Assembly (NCBI GenBank): GCA_014773175.1
Contig: VXCM01002870.1
Location: 62,001-126,000, forward strand
Length of the DNA stretch: 64,000 bases
Reading direction: 5' to 3'
DNA from: Lucifuga dentata
Lineage: Eukaryota > Chordata > Actinopteri > Ophidiiformes > Bythitidae
In this document: piece after piece, positions 1 to 52,600 of the stretch
Layout of the letters: each line of letters begins with the position of its first letter
Position numbering within the stretch: the first letter of the stretch is position 1
Position numbers and translations under genes: made by a program
The notes under the pieces: generated by a model
What the model was told of the DNA's origin: nothing
The model's database searches: none
The model's input: only the letters and a program-made list of their open reading frames with translations

Positions 1-2279
1 GGAGACTCTGCTGTTACGTCGCAACGCTTTGTAACTTTAAAGAAAGGTGCTACACAGACATACAGCGGTGATTAGGATTATAATTTATTCCCCAGGGTGA
101 TGAATAAAACATGACCCGAACTGAGTGGAAGTGAACACTTAACTTTCCATTAATTAATTATCAATTTGTGGAAAAGTACCCGACTATAATAGTTGTAAGC
201 GTTACAAACTAAATGAGAACCTTTTATGCATATTACATTTTTAAGTATGCAGTACACGACTGAACGGGCAGTTAAGAAGCATGATGGAAGTGCAGTACTT
301 TTACTACGCTTTTACACTAAATGCTGCCACCTTTACATTTTTTTAAATTTTCTTTTTATTTGCATGCAGATGAACAGTCAAACATAATAATCATACCAAA
401 AAAAGTTGATTTTATATATAAGCCTACAATACAGAAATAGGGCACAAAATAGAGGAAAAAGGAAAAAACCCTTTAAACATTTGAGCCTATGCTTTGTCCT
501 TTTTTCTTATTTCATGTCGTATGTCTCTTTCATCCAACTCTGGAGGATAAGATACTGAAATAACAGTGTAACAACTCATAACTGGTTGTACCAGAAAACC
601 GGAGGGGTGGGGGTGGGTTACCATACATCTAAAACAGTGATATCGAAAATCCCATCTAATTGGTGTCAAAAACTCAATCCATCCTTCCCAAAAACTCTCA
701 AATTTGTGTTGCTCAAGTCTCAAAGCATTTGTCAGTTTCTCCATCGTGAAAATTTCATGCAAAACATTAAACCACTACTTCAGAGTAAGTGATCCTTTAT
801 TTAACCATTTTTAAGTTTTTTTTTTTTTAAAGGGCAACCAGCATTATTCTAAACAAGTACGATTTGGAGAAGATATGTAATTCTGGAGGTTTTCTATCCA
901 ACTACAGCACTTCAAAACACAATTCAGTTTTGATTTTTACAACCTTTTCCATACCAACTCTCATCAACTTCCAAACATTGGAAGTCTTACTGCATCTCCA
1001 GAACACATGGCAGTGGTCTGCTCTCGTGGTATCGCAAGCTCTTTAAAATAGAATATGGAAATTATGCAACAATAACTGTGTTGGGGATGAATATCATGTA
1101 CTGTTTGAATACACAAATATGGAAATAATGCAATCTAGAGAAAAGTATTGCTGAAGTATTATATTAAGTGTCCATCTTTGTTTAAGTTGGTTTTGTTATT
1201 GCAGTCAGAGAATCCAAAAATAATCCATAAACTTGATGCCTTTTTGAAAAATGTATTAATTTTGTTTAAGTGATTTAGATTGTTTTTCTTTTCTCACCCA
1301 TACTGCCTGCCTGCATTCATATGTGTTGTTGTATGTATTGTTTGCACTCCATATCATTTATATGGTCTAATAAAATGAGAAATGAAATGAAACATTTTTA
1401 CATTATCAGTTTTACACTTATAGATTGTGGTTTATGGATTAAATCAGCCATGTCTCCTTGCAGCCACAGTAACAGCATTTGGTTTGGTTTGTTTCCTGTC
1501 GATTAATTATCAGGGAATTCACAGAAACCGTATATTTCACAAAGACAGATGCCCTCACTCTGACTGATTCTGGGGGTTTCTGCATGGTGTGTAAAGCTAG
1601 ATATCATTGCTCAGACAGTGTGTAGGCTGCATTAAAGTTCAGCACATACAAGGAGACATTGATGCAAGACTCCTGCTTGCATGAAAACAAGACAGTATTT
1701 TTATTGTCTGTTCGCTGACCTCAAATCCTGTCTGGAGTTGCCTTGCTGAGTTTCCCTTTGCACTGTCAGAAGGTTCAGCTCGATTTGGTTTGCTCTCGAG
1801 TCAATTTTCCACCATTACGTTTTTAGGCGGTTGTATTTTTTCTGACATGACTTCCACCATGCTCCACTTCAGAACCATATGAAAATTTGAGAAAGTTACC
1901 TTTCTTGGAACATAATCACTTTTATAATGTGATTTATAAATTACTTATCGGTTTTAGCTACACCCACATAGAGCAAGCATTTTTTAAGCTTATTTGAACT
2001 TGGGGCTCTTTACTTTCTTAGTCTGGTTTGTTTGGCAATGTGAGAAGCTTACAATTTGAACTTTATGGGAAAAATAAACTGCACCAGAATACTTGAAAAT
2101 TTGTTTAGATCTTTTTCTAATTCTAAATAAATCGTGAAGAAGAACTTATGACATTAACGCTTGTGTTTTTCTTTAATTTCAAAATGCAACAGGCTCTTGT
2201 GCAGCACTAAGAATCAAATAATATTAAAGCTCTCAACTTTTTTCCTGAGTGTTTATTCCATATGTGTTCTTTGTTTCAG
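1..2279 (+). other. chd6 intron (5' part cut off)
   Basis: No chd6 exon is visible here. The codon split at 2280 needs a donor exon upstream of the window. The stretch is AT-rich, holds an antisense L1-like fragment at 487-1035, and otherwise shows nothing I can name. Confidence 0.7.
487..1035 (-). mobile_element. L1-type LINE, decayed 3' end of ORF2
   Basis: Read on the minus strand, about 1035-910 gives DHCHVFWRCSKTSNVWKLM, the H-x3-FW-x-C-K-x2-x-WK pattern of the C-terminal region of L1-clade ORF2. Further on, 762-487 gives FTMEKLTNALRLEQHKFESF followed by a W-x3-I-x-F segment, also typical of the last residues of fish L1-like ORF2. The two pieces are in different frames with an A/T tract between them, so the copy is dead and 5'-truncated. 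Superfamily assignment is by motif only. Confidence 0.6.
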
Positions 2280-41880
<39,601 letters not shown>

Positions 41881-42034
41881 AGGAGGACAAAACGTTTCAA
41901 ATGCGGGGTGTCCATGAAAGACACAAAACTTCCCGCTCTCTCTACCCCATTCTCCCTCATTGCTCTCCTTCTCAACTGAACAACAATGTAAAGTTTGTGT
42001 CGTATCTGTCAGTCAGTGTCATGTAAAGACTTTT

Positions 42035-42076
<42 letters not shown>
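42035..42076 (+). repeat. (ATG)14 microsatellite in the 3' UTR
   Basis: Perfect trinucleotide run about 155 bp after the chd6 stop codon. Confidence 0.95.
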
Positions 42077-42077
<1 letters not shown>

Positions 42078-45000
42078 CTAATAATAATGACGATTATATC
42101 CAACTCGATCATGTTTATATACAACCCCACCCACCCTCTCCTTGTATACAAAAACTAGCGTAAGAAACGATCTCGTATGTATTCTTCCCCAGGGTCGAGG
42201 GGACACTTCTCCATAGAATCGCACACACGTACACACACACTGCAGCAAGATGTGCTAACCAAGGAGCGTGTTGGCGGTAATGTTAATAAGGCCTTAGTGA
42301 TGAAAGCTGTCTGTCTACAACATGAAGCTTTGGTTTGGCGTTAGCGTGGAAAAGAGGATGACTGCAACGTTTTTTCACAGCCGTCAGAGGCAACACACTT
42401 CTGTTCTCTCAAACCTCCTGAATTTTCTGGGCATGATTTGGGAAATCTGCGGCGTTCGAGTAGAAAAGCACTTGCGTATCTTTTGTTCAAGGTCAAAAGG
42501 ATTCTGTCTTGTTAACTGACTTCTGGCACACTCCATTACATTGTTAGAATTTTTTATTTTTTTTTTTTCCCCATTATACTTGTGCGATGTTAAAGCCTGC
42601 AGGTCTGGACGTGCATTTTGGTGAGACTAAAGAGTCTGAACCAGCATTCAGAACATGTGACACTAAAAAAAAAAAAACATTTCCCCAGAATCGGTGATAT
42701 CTGATATTCTAATTATGCAAAAGCTATTCTGCAGACAGCAGATCATTTCAAAATGTCGTCCTCAGTCTTTTTCTGAATCTCCTTGATATTTTATTCTCCC
42801 AAAATCTGCTAAGCTTAATTCATCTAAATTGCTGCCAAATCGTTATGATTTTAACCTGCTAAAATCCCGAAATTTGTGACTTTGTAATATTGACTGTACG
42901 TTTGTAAAAAAAAAAAAAAGTCACAATGCAAGTGAGATTTATAAATCCCAGACATGAGTGTTGTACCTTAATTTTAAGATAAGGTCAGTCCCTGCATTTT
43001 AGCTAAATGTCATTCATATTTTTTATGTTGACTTTAACTTTATTATTATCAATGCTGTGCCATTGCTGCTATAATTCCTTTTTAAAGGACATTTGGGTAG
43101 TTAGAATTTATCTTATGACAGTAGAATTCAGATGCCAAGAACAGGAAATTTTGAGTGTACAACAGGTGCTCAAAACCCAAACTACTCCACATTTTCATTT
43201 GTTTTCATTGATACAAGCAGAGAACAATCATGAGATTATTTGTTATATTAGTTTTAAGATCATGTAAAATATTTTTTTTTTCTCAGACACAAAGTCACTT
43301 TGAGATATTGCCCCACTTTGCCCAAAAGAATTTACTGTATCTGTACCAGAGGATTTTCTCCAGAAAAGAGCTCAGTCAGGCCACAGGGGGGCAGTAGTGA
43401 GTAGATGCTATAGGATCCTGCACTAAGGTGGAGGGATTCCTGGAGAAGAGAGTAGGAGAAGAGATGTTTTTGGCCTCAGTAAACCCTATTCTTTTGCTTT
43501 TACATCACCATTTTGAGTTTCAGATGGAATAATAATAATAGCAAACCATCTTAAAAGTGGCTTATCAGGAATACAATCATGACTGCTGCATATTTGTTCA
43601 AACATGGTCTGTAGCATCACCTCAAATCAAAGTTCTGGCTTCTACACCATCTGTTCTTATCGCTTTTATTTCCTTTCACCTCAGGATTCTGTGTTTTCGA
43701 GATGACATCTGCACATTTTCATCCATCCGTGCGTTGAAAGGGAATCGTTTGTTTGAGATGAGACAGGAAGTGGAGGGATACAGAGAGGTGTGAGTTGCCC
43801 TGGTTACAGGCCTCGTCGTTGCTCTTCATCTCATTTCCTCTCCTCAGATATGTTTTAATATTCTGTAGACTAATATTCCACACTAAGAGTTTCTAAATAT
43901 GTAAATCTGTCGCTGTACATTGCTGTTTTTTTTTTGTTTTTTTTGTTTTTTTTTTAAAGTGCACCACATATTTCTTTAACCTTTCTTTGGTTTCTTCATT
44001 GGAAAAAATACTTGACATATTCAAAGGGGATTTTTTGCATTGAGGTATTGAGGTTAGTCCCAGTGTTTCTTGTATGGAACAGACTGTACTGTACATTAAA
44101 TTGATGCAAGTCGCTGGTTTTATTCAGTCTTTCGTAACAGGGTCTGTATTTTGGGNGGTATATCTCATATATTTCTGTTTTTGATGTTGATTTTTGTTTT
44201 TTCAGACACGAAAACATTATTTTTGCACAATGTCTTTTTGGTGAATGTGGAACCCCGTGTTGTCTTTTCTTTTTCTTGTTATGAGTGTGTGTGGCGACGT
44301 AAGTGCGAGAATGTGTGTGTATGTGTGTGTTTGTGTGTGCATGCATGAGCACACGTTTTCTTGTGGCGCCGTATTTCTACTTCTGTCTTGTCTGAAAAAA
44401 TGTAGTTGTTGCCTTGTCACAACTTTGTGGCTACATATAATTTATTGTGTTTTTCTTTTTGTTTTGCTTTGCCAAATTTCCACCAAATATGACATTCTTT
44501 TTTTTCCTTAGTTTTATTATGTGTTATTCAAAGTAAAATGCCTTATTTTAGCTAGTACTTTTTGTATCTATGCTCTGTTACATCTCCATATAGGGAACTT
44601 GTGTTACTTTAAGTTCGTCCCCGTTCTTTGGTTGTATGCATACATGGCCTTGGTGATGTGCGTCATCCTCACACATCGTAACAACGCAAAGGTACCAGTG
44701 TCGGAATCGTGATTAATTTCCAATAATCAATAAGTTAGCCCTCGAAGCACAAATGGAGAAGTATTGAGAAATGACTGTTTTCCTTACCAGTGCCTCTAAA
44801 TGACTTTTGTGTATTCGTTTTTCTTTTCGTCCGCTTCATTTGTGCGCTGTGTCGACATCGTGTTGACGTGGTGGCGGTGTCCGCAGGGGGAGCGACTTTG
44901 TACGGAAATGAAAAGCGATGGTTGGATTTCACTATTTGCCGACGACGCCGTGCTGTTCACCAAGGCTGCCGTTTCCTTTTTTGCACGAGGCCTTTAGCTC

Positions 45001-45893
45001 CATAGCACTTCTAGGATGACGGTGCACACAGAGTATGCATACAATTCAACTATTTGATGTTTCACGTACACTTGTTGAGATTACAGGGGGAAAAAAGCAA
45101 CATAGAATCTTCATTATCACGGTGTAACGGCCAAGTTATACAAAAGGTTTAAAGAAAGGAAAAACACTCAAACTCATAAGTCTTCAACCCTTTTTATGTA
45201 CATTATTTCCTGTTACTGGCTCGTACTCGTATAAAAACTTGAAACGGACTTGTATTGGCAGTATATGGCAGTTTAAGGTCAATCGCAGCATCGTCTCTGT
45301 GTTGTCTTTTCGTGTTGCACCATGCCTTTTTTTTTTTTAAAGTGTTCTCTGCTTCGANTCTCTGTGTTGTCTTTTCGTGTTGCACCATGCCTTTTTTTTT
45401 TTTAAAGTGTTCTCTGCTTCGATGAAGTCCTCAATTCACCTCAATTTCAAACTCATAAAATGTTGTAAACTTTTATCTCCTCATCATAAATGTATTTATT
45501 GTACAGTTCTTGTCTTTTACGTTGTTCGATGACTGACTGATGATGGTCTGCTTGTTAATCTGGAACGTCTCCTGAAAGAAAACAGCATTTTTGGTTCACA
45601 TGGTGTTAATCTAATCACTTTTCTCTTTATCCTTTGTTATCCACTAATTTGTTTTTTTTTTTTTTTTTTTTTTTGGATGTAATTACACGGTAAACAATGT
45701 CCCAAGAGTACCTCATGTTTGATTTCTTAGTATAGTTTAAGAACACTGCTTTGTGTGCCATAGATAAAGACCTTTGTCACATCCCAGGATGCAGATTAAA
45801 AGGTTTCTCCAAATTACACATTCTGTATTGTACAAGTTATACAAATTGTACATTCATGCTTATGGTTCTGCACTTTAGGAAAAGATGACTGAA

Positions 45894-45899
45894 AATAAA
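45894..45899 (+). promoter_or_regulatory. Poly(A) signal AATAAA, probable chd6 main site
   Basis: Canonical hexamer in GAAAATAAAACG, about 4 kb after the stop, followed by the GT/T-rich GTTTCTGG and CTTTCTCTG. A second AATAAA at 47386-47391 followed by CTTTCTTTTGTCTTTTGTGG could serve a longer transcript. Confidence 0.5.
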
Positions 45900-47935
45900 A
45901 CGTTTCTGGAGCATACGTAACGCTTTCTCTGACTTAAGAAATTTCAGGCTCAAATATACAAATTAAGACAGTTTTAATTCTAAAAAAAGTTTATTGGTGT
46001 GATAAATTTATATTACCTTCTCATTGGTCTTTGCCAGTTCAGGTTATAGGGCATCCAATCTGCTTTTCATCCTTTTGCTACACATGATGGATGTAAATCT
46101 AACGACTTGCACATATTCTGAGAAACCGATTTTGATTTTAGCTTGAAGGACAGTTTCTGGGTTTCACGTTAAAAAGTGCTTTAACAACACATTTAATCAG
46201 TTCCAAGTCAGGCTGCTTTGTAGCCGAGTCTGACCTTTGACCTCTGAGCTCCCCATTGGAGGGAAGCGAGTTTTAATTGGTAATAAGCTTGGCACCTTGA
46301 AATCTAAAAGTAGATCTATATCAGAGGGAGGGAGGGGGGTATGCTAGGTATGCTATTCCAACTCTGGGCTCAAAGTCAGATGGGATTATTTGATTCAAAT
46401 CTCATGTTGTTCCATAGTTCAATCTTCGTATCAAAGCCTGTTTACCCCACAAAGCAAATTCATACGAAAAGTGATTAACGCCCATTGTCAGCACTCAATA
46501 CATGGTTTTCTTGATTTTACTTCAGTTCAGGCTGGTTTTGCAGACATTCAAACTATTTTCTTGGCAGAATAGGCTATTATAATTTAGAATTTTAAAGCTT
46601 GTGGGTACATCTTTCCCCTCCATGTAATATTCAGCTTGTCACATGATCTCTTTGTCATGTGGCCTCCAGATCCAGGTCAGGATCTGAAACTAGACCACAT
46701 GCTTTGGCTTTCTTGTAATCTCCATTTAAAAACATAAAATTACATTTAGCAAAATTCAACTGCAGCAAGTATACAAAGACAAATTTTTCTTCAGTGACCT
46801 CATTAAACAGCTAATGTATTTTATCAATCATTCATTATCATCATTCAACCAGCATCGTTTCAAGTGTGAAATGTCAGATTTAATTAGGATAACGCAACAA
46901 GACAATAGTACGCAAAAGAAAGCTCACTATGATTATAAAGTACTTATGGTTACTGACAAAACAAATGAACAAAAGATGAGAAAGAAGAGTTAAATTGGCT
47001 AAAGAGAACTTTAAAAGCCAAAGTAAAGACTTAACCCACCTCCCCTACAAAGAGAAAAAACGATTTAAAACATTCGTGTCTGTGAAACCATCCAGCTCAA
47101 ATAACCTAGTCAAGGCAAGATGACTATTTGATCGAGTGTTCAGAGCCCCTTTAACCACATATAACCATGTGCAAAGTATTTCCCAAAGGTATTCTTCTAA
47201 AAAGTGAGAATAAACAATAACTGGCTAATGTTGAAGCCAGAACTGGTCACTACTAGGTTATGTGGTGGGGTTTTTATCTATTTTTCTTTCTTTTCTTTTT
47301 TCTTATTTGTAACTTTAGCTCTCTGTATTCCCATGTGGACCAATCTCATGATTCAAAACATGGTATGTGTGATCTTTTATTGTGCAATAAAAGATGACTG
47401 AACTTTCTTTTGTCTTTTGTGGATATTTTCTGAAATGAGATATTTTTTTGCAGAATTCTGTGATCAGCATATTTACTGCTTCTTTTTCAGTCAATTTTAA
47501 ATATGACCTACATTGTTATATCATGTAAAAGTCCGAATTGTTTCCACATAAGCGAAATTTTAAAATTTATATATCATGATATCATTGTGGCCCATAGGTC
47601 TAAAGCAATGGGTGTCTTGCAGTAACTATAGCAACACCTTGAATCCTCTCCACCAATCCACAAATTTCCATCCTTATGAAATTACTCCTGAAACGGGGCT
47701 TAATATAAAGAAGGTTGTGTATTTAAATTACAAAATAATTGAGCCAAAATTGCTGGAGAAGATATGCAAAAAAAAAAAAAAAAAAAAAAAAAAAACTTTT
47801 AGGAAAAATTCAAAATGGTGAAAACTCTAGTCAGGTGAAAATTGGCATGGCCTACATGGTTGGACCTGTATAGACCCAAGGAATCCAGGAAAAAAAAAAT
47901 CATTTTATAACCTAAAATGTAGAAGTGGTTATTAC

Positions 47936-48115
47936 TGCGCCACCATTAAATTGATCAGTGTAATCACCTCCAAAATTATATCACTTCTACCTCTTGACAT
48001 TATCTGTCCCCTGAATTTGATTTAAATCCATCGATAACTTTTCAAGATATCCTGCTAACAAACAAATAGACAAATGGCAGTGATCACATGACCTCCTTGG
48101 TAATGAATAAGACGG
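47936..48115 (-). mobile_element. Fragment of the GGAGGTCATGTGAT dispersed element
   Basis: The reverse complement contains ACCAAGGAGGTCATGTGATC, TTAGCAGGATATCTTGAAAA and GTTATCGATGGATTTAAATC, matching the left part of the element at 57113-57312. Confidence 0.6.
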
Positions 48116-48348
48116 TGAAGTTTTAAATCATGGAGGAGGATGAAGATGAAGGTAATATGAGATTCTGGAACATTTTTCAAACCAACCAACTAACTAAACT
48201 TGGGTTATCTGCAGTTAAATTTAAGACATTTTAAGACTTTTTTAATGTCTCAGGATAAAATTCAAAACCAACTTCACAATAACAAAAATGAAAAAAAAAA
48301 CAAAAAACAAAAGTGATGGAACCAATTACTTTGGGTTTCAAGGGACAC

Positions 48349-48394
<46 letters not shown>
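48349..48394 (+). repeat. (TTA)n microsatellite
   Basis: About 15 perfect TTA units. Confidence 0.95.
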
Positions 48395-48396
<2 letters not shown>

Positions 48397-49241
48397 TTTG
48401 CATTTTTCTTTTTAAATTTCTGATTACCCACATATGTCTATTGGCACCAAAAGATGTGACTTGGAAGGGTAAGAATTAAAAACTGAAAACACAAATACAA
48501 TGGCTGCGCTGTATTGTAGGCAGCCTGCAGGAAGAAATTAATATGATTCTGAATAGAGGTGTGGAAAAGCATTTGGAGTGTCCTCTTGCGTAATCTCGAT
48601 GTGCTTGTCAGTAAGAAGTCAATTATAATCAAGCTAGGATGTTTACATGACATTGGAATTTTTTTTTTCCTTATGAGTAAAATTTTAAAAATCAGGTACA
48701 TATAAATGTACTGGGTTTGGTTTTGTGATTTGGTTCGCGATTATGATGGTTAAAATCAGTATCTAGATAATCAATAGGATTTTATTCTCTCTCAGTATTT
48801 AGGCATGTATCACAGTATGGCTCAGGTATGCAGCAATCACAGGTTAAATATAATGCATGTTAATGTGGTGTCAAACAATGACAAAAAATGATATATTGCA
48901 AGTCATTTTGGGACTTCTATATTAATACGTGCTTATTATAATCAGTATTTACAGCAGAACTGTGTATAACGGCTGTATCACGTCATTACAGCAATTTACT
49001 TCGCTGCCCCCCTCCAAATATCTAGAAAAGAAAGTCTACTTAAACATGTTAAACTAAATTAATTACTATAATGCGAAATAATTATAAAATAAATAATTGT
49101 GTACTCCTACATCGCGCCTGGTACTTTGTAAGTGCCTCTCGGAATTCATTAAAAATGTACTTGTTTATAATTTCTATATAAATACATATACTTCCTGGAT
49201 AAGGGGCGCCGGCCAAATGAGTGTGTATGTAGGTCCTTCAA

Positions 49242-49663
49242 CTTTTGACTAGCACGTGACCTGAGGCTGCTCTTTCATTGGCTTCTGCAGATTTTTCCAC
49301 GGGGCGNCTTTTGACTAGCACGTGACCTGAGGCTGCTCTTTCATTGGCTTCTGCAGATTTTTCCACGGGGCGCGGCTCTCTGCGTCCCAGACCCTCCCAC
49401 TTTTATTGACAGCGAATTAGTATAGTTTTTAGTTTGTTTGTTTTTTTTATTTTGGATGTGATGTGAGATTTGGAACGTGATTGGAAATATTGTAGGCGCT
49501 GTCTTTCCGGTTTACAACCGCATACAACTCCGCATGCGCGTCCGTCCGTCCTTTTTCTCCTTCGGTAGCTAGCTAGCAAGTTTGCATTTTCGAGAGATGG
49601 CAACTTCAAGNTCCGTCCTTTTTCTCCTTCGGTAGCTAGCTAGCAAGTTTGCATTTTCGAGAG
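49242..49663 (+). promoter_or_regulatory. CpG-enriched, promoter-like segment upstream of the hAT/ZMYM-like pseudogene
   Basis: Has an E-box in GCACGTGACC, an inverted CCAAT box (TTCATTGGCT), GGGGCGCGGC and a GCATGCGCG half-site resembling NRF1 sites, ending just before an ATG. Two assembly duplications (65 bp around the N at 49307, 66 bp around the N at 49611) inflate it. Promoter function is inferred only. Confidence 0.35.
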
Positions 49664-50330
49664 ATGGCAACTTCAAGTGGAACCGCGGAAAAAATAAATT
49701 CGGTACTTTCTTCACAAAAACAGCCTTTTTCAAGGCTTTCACTGGAAAAAAAGAAGAAGATTAAGGAGCTTGGACCGGACCACCTGATTTAAAAATTCAG
49801 CAGCAGACAAGTGATGAGGACGAGCTAACACCGGGGCTTCTCCGCTGCTGTTATGACAAACGGAGCAGGCTAACGGGATGCGGTGTGAGTAATGCCCTTC
49901 TTTATTTCCCTGTTTGCTGTTTCAAAGTGTTGCACAGAAGCGTTGTGGACAACGACGGGTGTACAAGACCTAAAACACCTGTCTGGAAAATGCAAAGTAG
50001 CCGCAGCCATCTAGAAAATAGCATGAAGCTACAGTTTTTTTGGCAGGCTAAGCATCGCTGAACAGCTAGATGAAGGCTACAGGATTGGCATTAGAAGGCA
50101 CAGCGAAGAGGTCACAAAAACAATCGACACATCCTGTCAAGAATAATAGATTGTGTAAAATTTTGTGGAGCCTCTGACTTGGCTTTGCGTGGCCACGATA
50201 ACAGCGAGAGCTCCACAAGCTCGGGATATTCTGTGGGTTGGTGGATTTTGTTGCCTCCCTTGATGGCGTGTTGAAACAGCAGCAGCCTGTGATGATCCTA
50301 GAGGTCACAGCAGCTCATTTTATACAGGGA
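49664..50330 (+). pseudogene. hAT-derived ZMYM1-like (TTF zinc finger) pseudogene
   Basis: From the ATG the reading is SSQKQPFSRLSLEKKKKIKE then LGPDHLI and a stop. In the next frame PDLKIQQQTSDEDELT and YDKRSRLTGCGVSNALLY continue; after another shift FPCLLFQSVAQKRCGQRRVY; then IAEQLDEGYRIGIRRHSEEV and LVDFVASLDGVLK. Together these follow the N-terminal TTF zinc-finger region and start of the transposase-like domain of ZMYM1-like/hAT-related proteins. At least four frame changes plus stops make it non-functional, and the catalytic and dimerisation parts are absent. No intron pattern explains the shifts. Confidence 0.75.
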
Positions 50331-51049
50331 GGTCAGGTTTCAAAAAACAAAGAAATGGCTACTATGGAGACTAAAATCATCACACATGAATACAGCTCAT
50401 TGAATCCACAAGAGTCTCAGCTTTCCAGTTAGACCCAATTTATACAGTTGTTTGTGGACCCCAGTATGCAGAAATATACAAATACAATAGGTGAAAATAA
50501 CACATTTGTACTGCATGAGAAAAACTGTATGGGATTAGCATAAAGTGTCTGCAAAGAGGAGACTCGTGGGTACCCAAAGAACCCATTTTCATTCAGATAT
50601 CTTGAGGGCAGAGGTCAAGGGACCTCTGTGAAATAATAATGATGGAGAATAATGTGGGTAAAGGTCCATTTAGGACCCAAATGTTGGTTAAAATAAATTG
50701 TGAGAAGTATTTTCCAACAGCAGTGAGCAGGATTTAATTCATTCAGCTGAATTACTCTGTATTTCTGTGCACGCATGTAAACATAGTCAGTATATAACTG
50801 AAGATATTTATTTTTTTCTCTATAATTTCACTTGAAACCGTTATGTTCATTTTGCTTTTAAGTTCTTAATTAAATGAGAAAATACTCAGTACTTTTCATT
50901 TGTCAAGTATTTAATTTGGTTATTTCATACAAACTATTTATTTACTAAATTACCAGGAAACATGCTATATCATGATATATTGAGATATGAAATGACCTAT
51001 AGTGGGATAGACGATTTTGTCCACATACCCCCCTGCACCCCCCAAACAT
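50331..51049. other. Intergenic stretch
   Basis: No coding or repeat signature recognised. Confidence 0.5.
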
Positions 51050-51555
51050 TTTTCATCACCAGCTGCCACCAATTTCCAATACAAAGTAGTTTTCCTGTTA
51101 TATTTTCAAATCCCCTAATCTTTCTAAATCAAATGTTCAGGTGATACATCCAGCTTAAAATGTAATGTTTCACCTTTAAACACTTTTTTTCTTTTTCTTG
51201 AGAGCACGGTTGTTTTAATTTCTATGTAAAAGTCGTTTTCTCCTGGGACTACATTTACTGGCGGAGACATCGTCTTCCTGCAGCTCTGTTTTGGCTCGAT
51301 TAAATAAAGTTACCTTACTTAAAAAAAAAAACGANTCGTCTTCCTGCAGCTCTGTTTTGGCTCGATTAAATAAAGTTACCTTACTTAAAAAAAAAAACGA
51401 CATAAAAAATACCTAATAGTGATGGATTATGTATCTCAAACCCTGTTTCAAGTCTCTACAAGTTGATTTTAATAGCGAATTGGAATGAAATTTATTTTGG
51501 GAATTGGTTTTCATAACATAATGTGTATATGGGTTGTATACAATATAGGCTATTT
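51050..51555 (+). mobile_element. Palindromic miniature element, family B, diverged copy 10
   Basis: The interior TCTCCTGGGACTACATTTAC and GGATTATGTATCTCAAACCC, then TCTCTACAAGTTGATTTTAA, match the family. Both ends are decayed. A 65-bp artefactual duplication flanks the N at 51335. Confidence 0.65.
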
Positions 51556-52183
51556 TGGCTCCACACCAGCTGTCATCATGGGTACCTGGAGTGGACGTGA
51601 TCTTCTTTCCAAAAGCGGCCACATACATCCAGGTGATTTTGGTCAGTTCGTTGGGGCATTAAACAAACCTCAAAACAAACATTTTGTTTTTTTATTTTTT
51701 TTTTATTTTTTATTTATTTATTTGCTGATATCCACAACAAGAAGTTTATTTAAGGGGTCAATCAGAACACCATTCAGCTCCATCGCTAGCTATTCATCCG
51801 TAGCTATCCATCGTTAGCTATCTTAGCTTATCCAATCAAATAAATTTGCAGTTCTCTGTAGCTATCGTAAGCTAACATGACTTCAAATTTAGCGCAATAC
51901 ATGAGAAACTAGAGTAACTTCATGTTCATCCAGTTAAAAACAAACTGAAAATATATCTTCTTTCAGTCCCTCCACAGGAATGAAATCATCTTCAGAGATC
52001 CGTGCATGAAGTCGGGCTGATGGGTTATTTTGTGAAGGAGAAGCATCTGGTTTAAGGTAAGACATCTCTCTGTTCATGTTTGTAGCTGCTTTAACAAGCG
52101 GTGCAGCAGTTTGTCAGGCTCTTCTGCCAGATCATGCTCACATCAGATGATTTTGATTCTAACGCTGCAGACCAAAATGCATG
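51556..52183. other. Intergenic stretch
   Basis: A short region near 51775-51860 repeats TAGCTATC-like words. Otherwise nothing recognised. Confidence 0.5.
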
Positions 52184-52588
52184 TTAAAGGGCCATACCGG
52201 TGGTTTGAGCCCAATATGAATATACAACCTGCATACGCGTTGCTAATGACAACATGTATGTTGGTTGATAACTGATGTAACACAAAGCTTCACAGAAGAC
52301 AATGTATGTCTCCACCAGGGAATATAGTCCCAGAAGATGGCTTTTACCCAGAAATTAAAAATGTCTGTGCCTTCTGCATTCAGATGTAAGTGTTAGCAGG
52401 CAAAAGACTGAATTTTAAGGTGGGCGTATCACCTGAACATTTGATTTTGAAAGATTAGGGGATTTGGAAAAATAACAGGAAAACTAAAATATGGTTTATG
52501 TTTTGGAAAATGGTTGCCAGTAATGTAACGTATATGCGGGTAATTTAGTGGTCATTGTGGACATAAAATCACCAGTATGGTCCTTTAC
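52184..52588 (-). mobile_element. Palindromic miniature element, family B, copy 11
   Basis: TTAAAGGGCCATACCGGTG at the left, ATCACCAGTATGGTCCTTTA at the right, interior CACCAGGGAATATAGTCCCA. About 405 bp, so internally shortened. A hAT insertion begins 12 bp to its right. Confidence 0.78.
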
Positions 52589-52600
52589 CTTGGTTTAATG

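Larger units (their letters stand above)
41881..45920 (+). other. chd6 3' UTR (inferred)
   Basis: No further splice acceptor with coding potential follows the stop. The stretch holds a 14-unit (ATG)n microsatellite at 42035-42076, A and T tracts, a CA/GT-rich stretch near 44300, an isolated N at 44156 without flanking duplication, and a 64-bp artefactual duplication around the N at 45358. Its 3' end is inferred from the AATAAA at 45894. Confidence 0.6.
45921..49241. other. Intergenic stretch
   Basis: No gene recognised. Contains a possible distal AATAAA (47386), an A-tract near 47768-47795, an antisense fragment of a dispersed element (47936-48115) and a (TTA)n microsatellite (48349-48394). 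Confidence 0.65.

Noticed and set aside
44800..44997. ORF with CPQGE...SLFADDAVLF, resembling reverse-transcriptase motifs B and C
   Set aside because: The spacing between the two motifs is too short, no other reverse-transcriptase blocks surround it, and it lies in the inferred chd6 3' UTR. Most likely chance.
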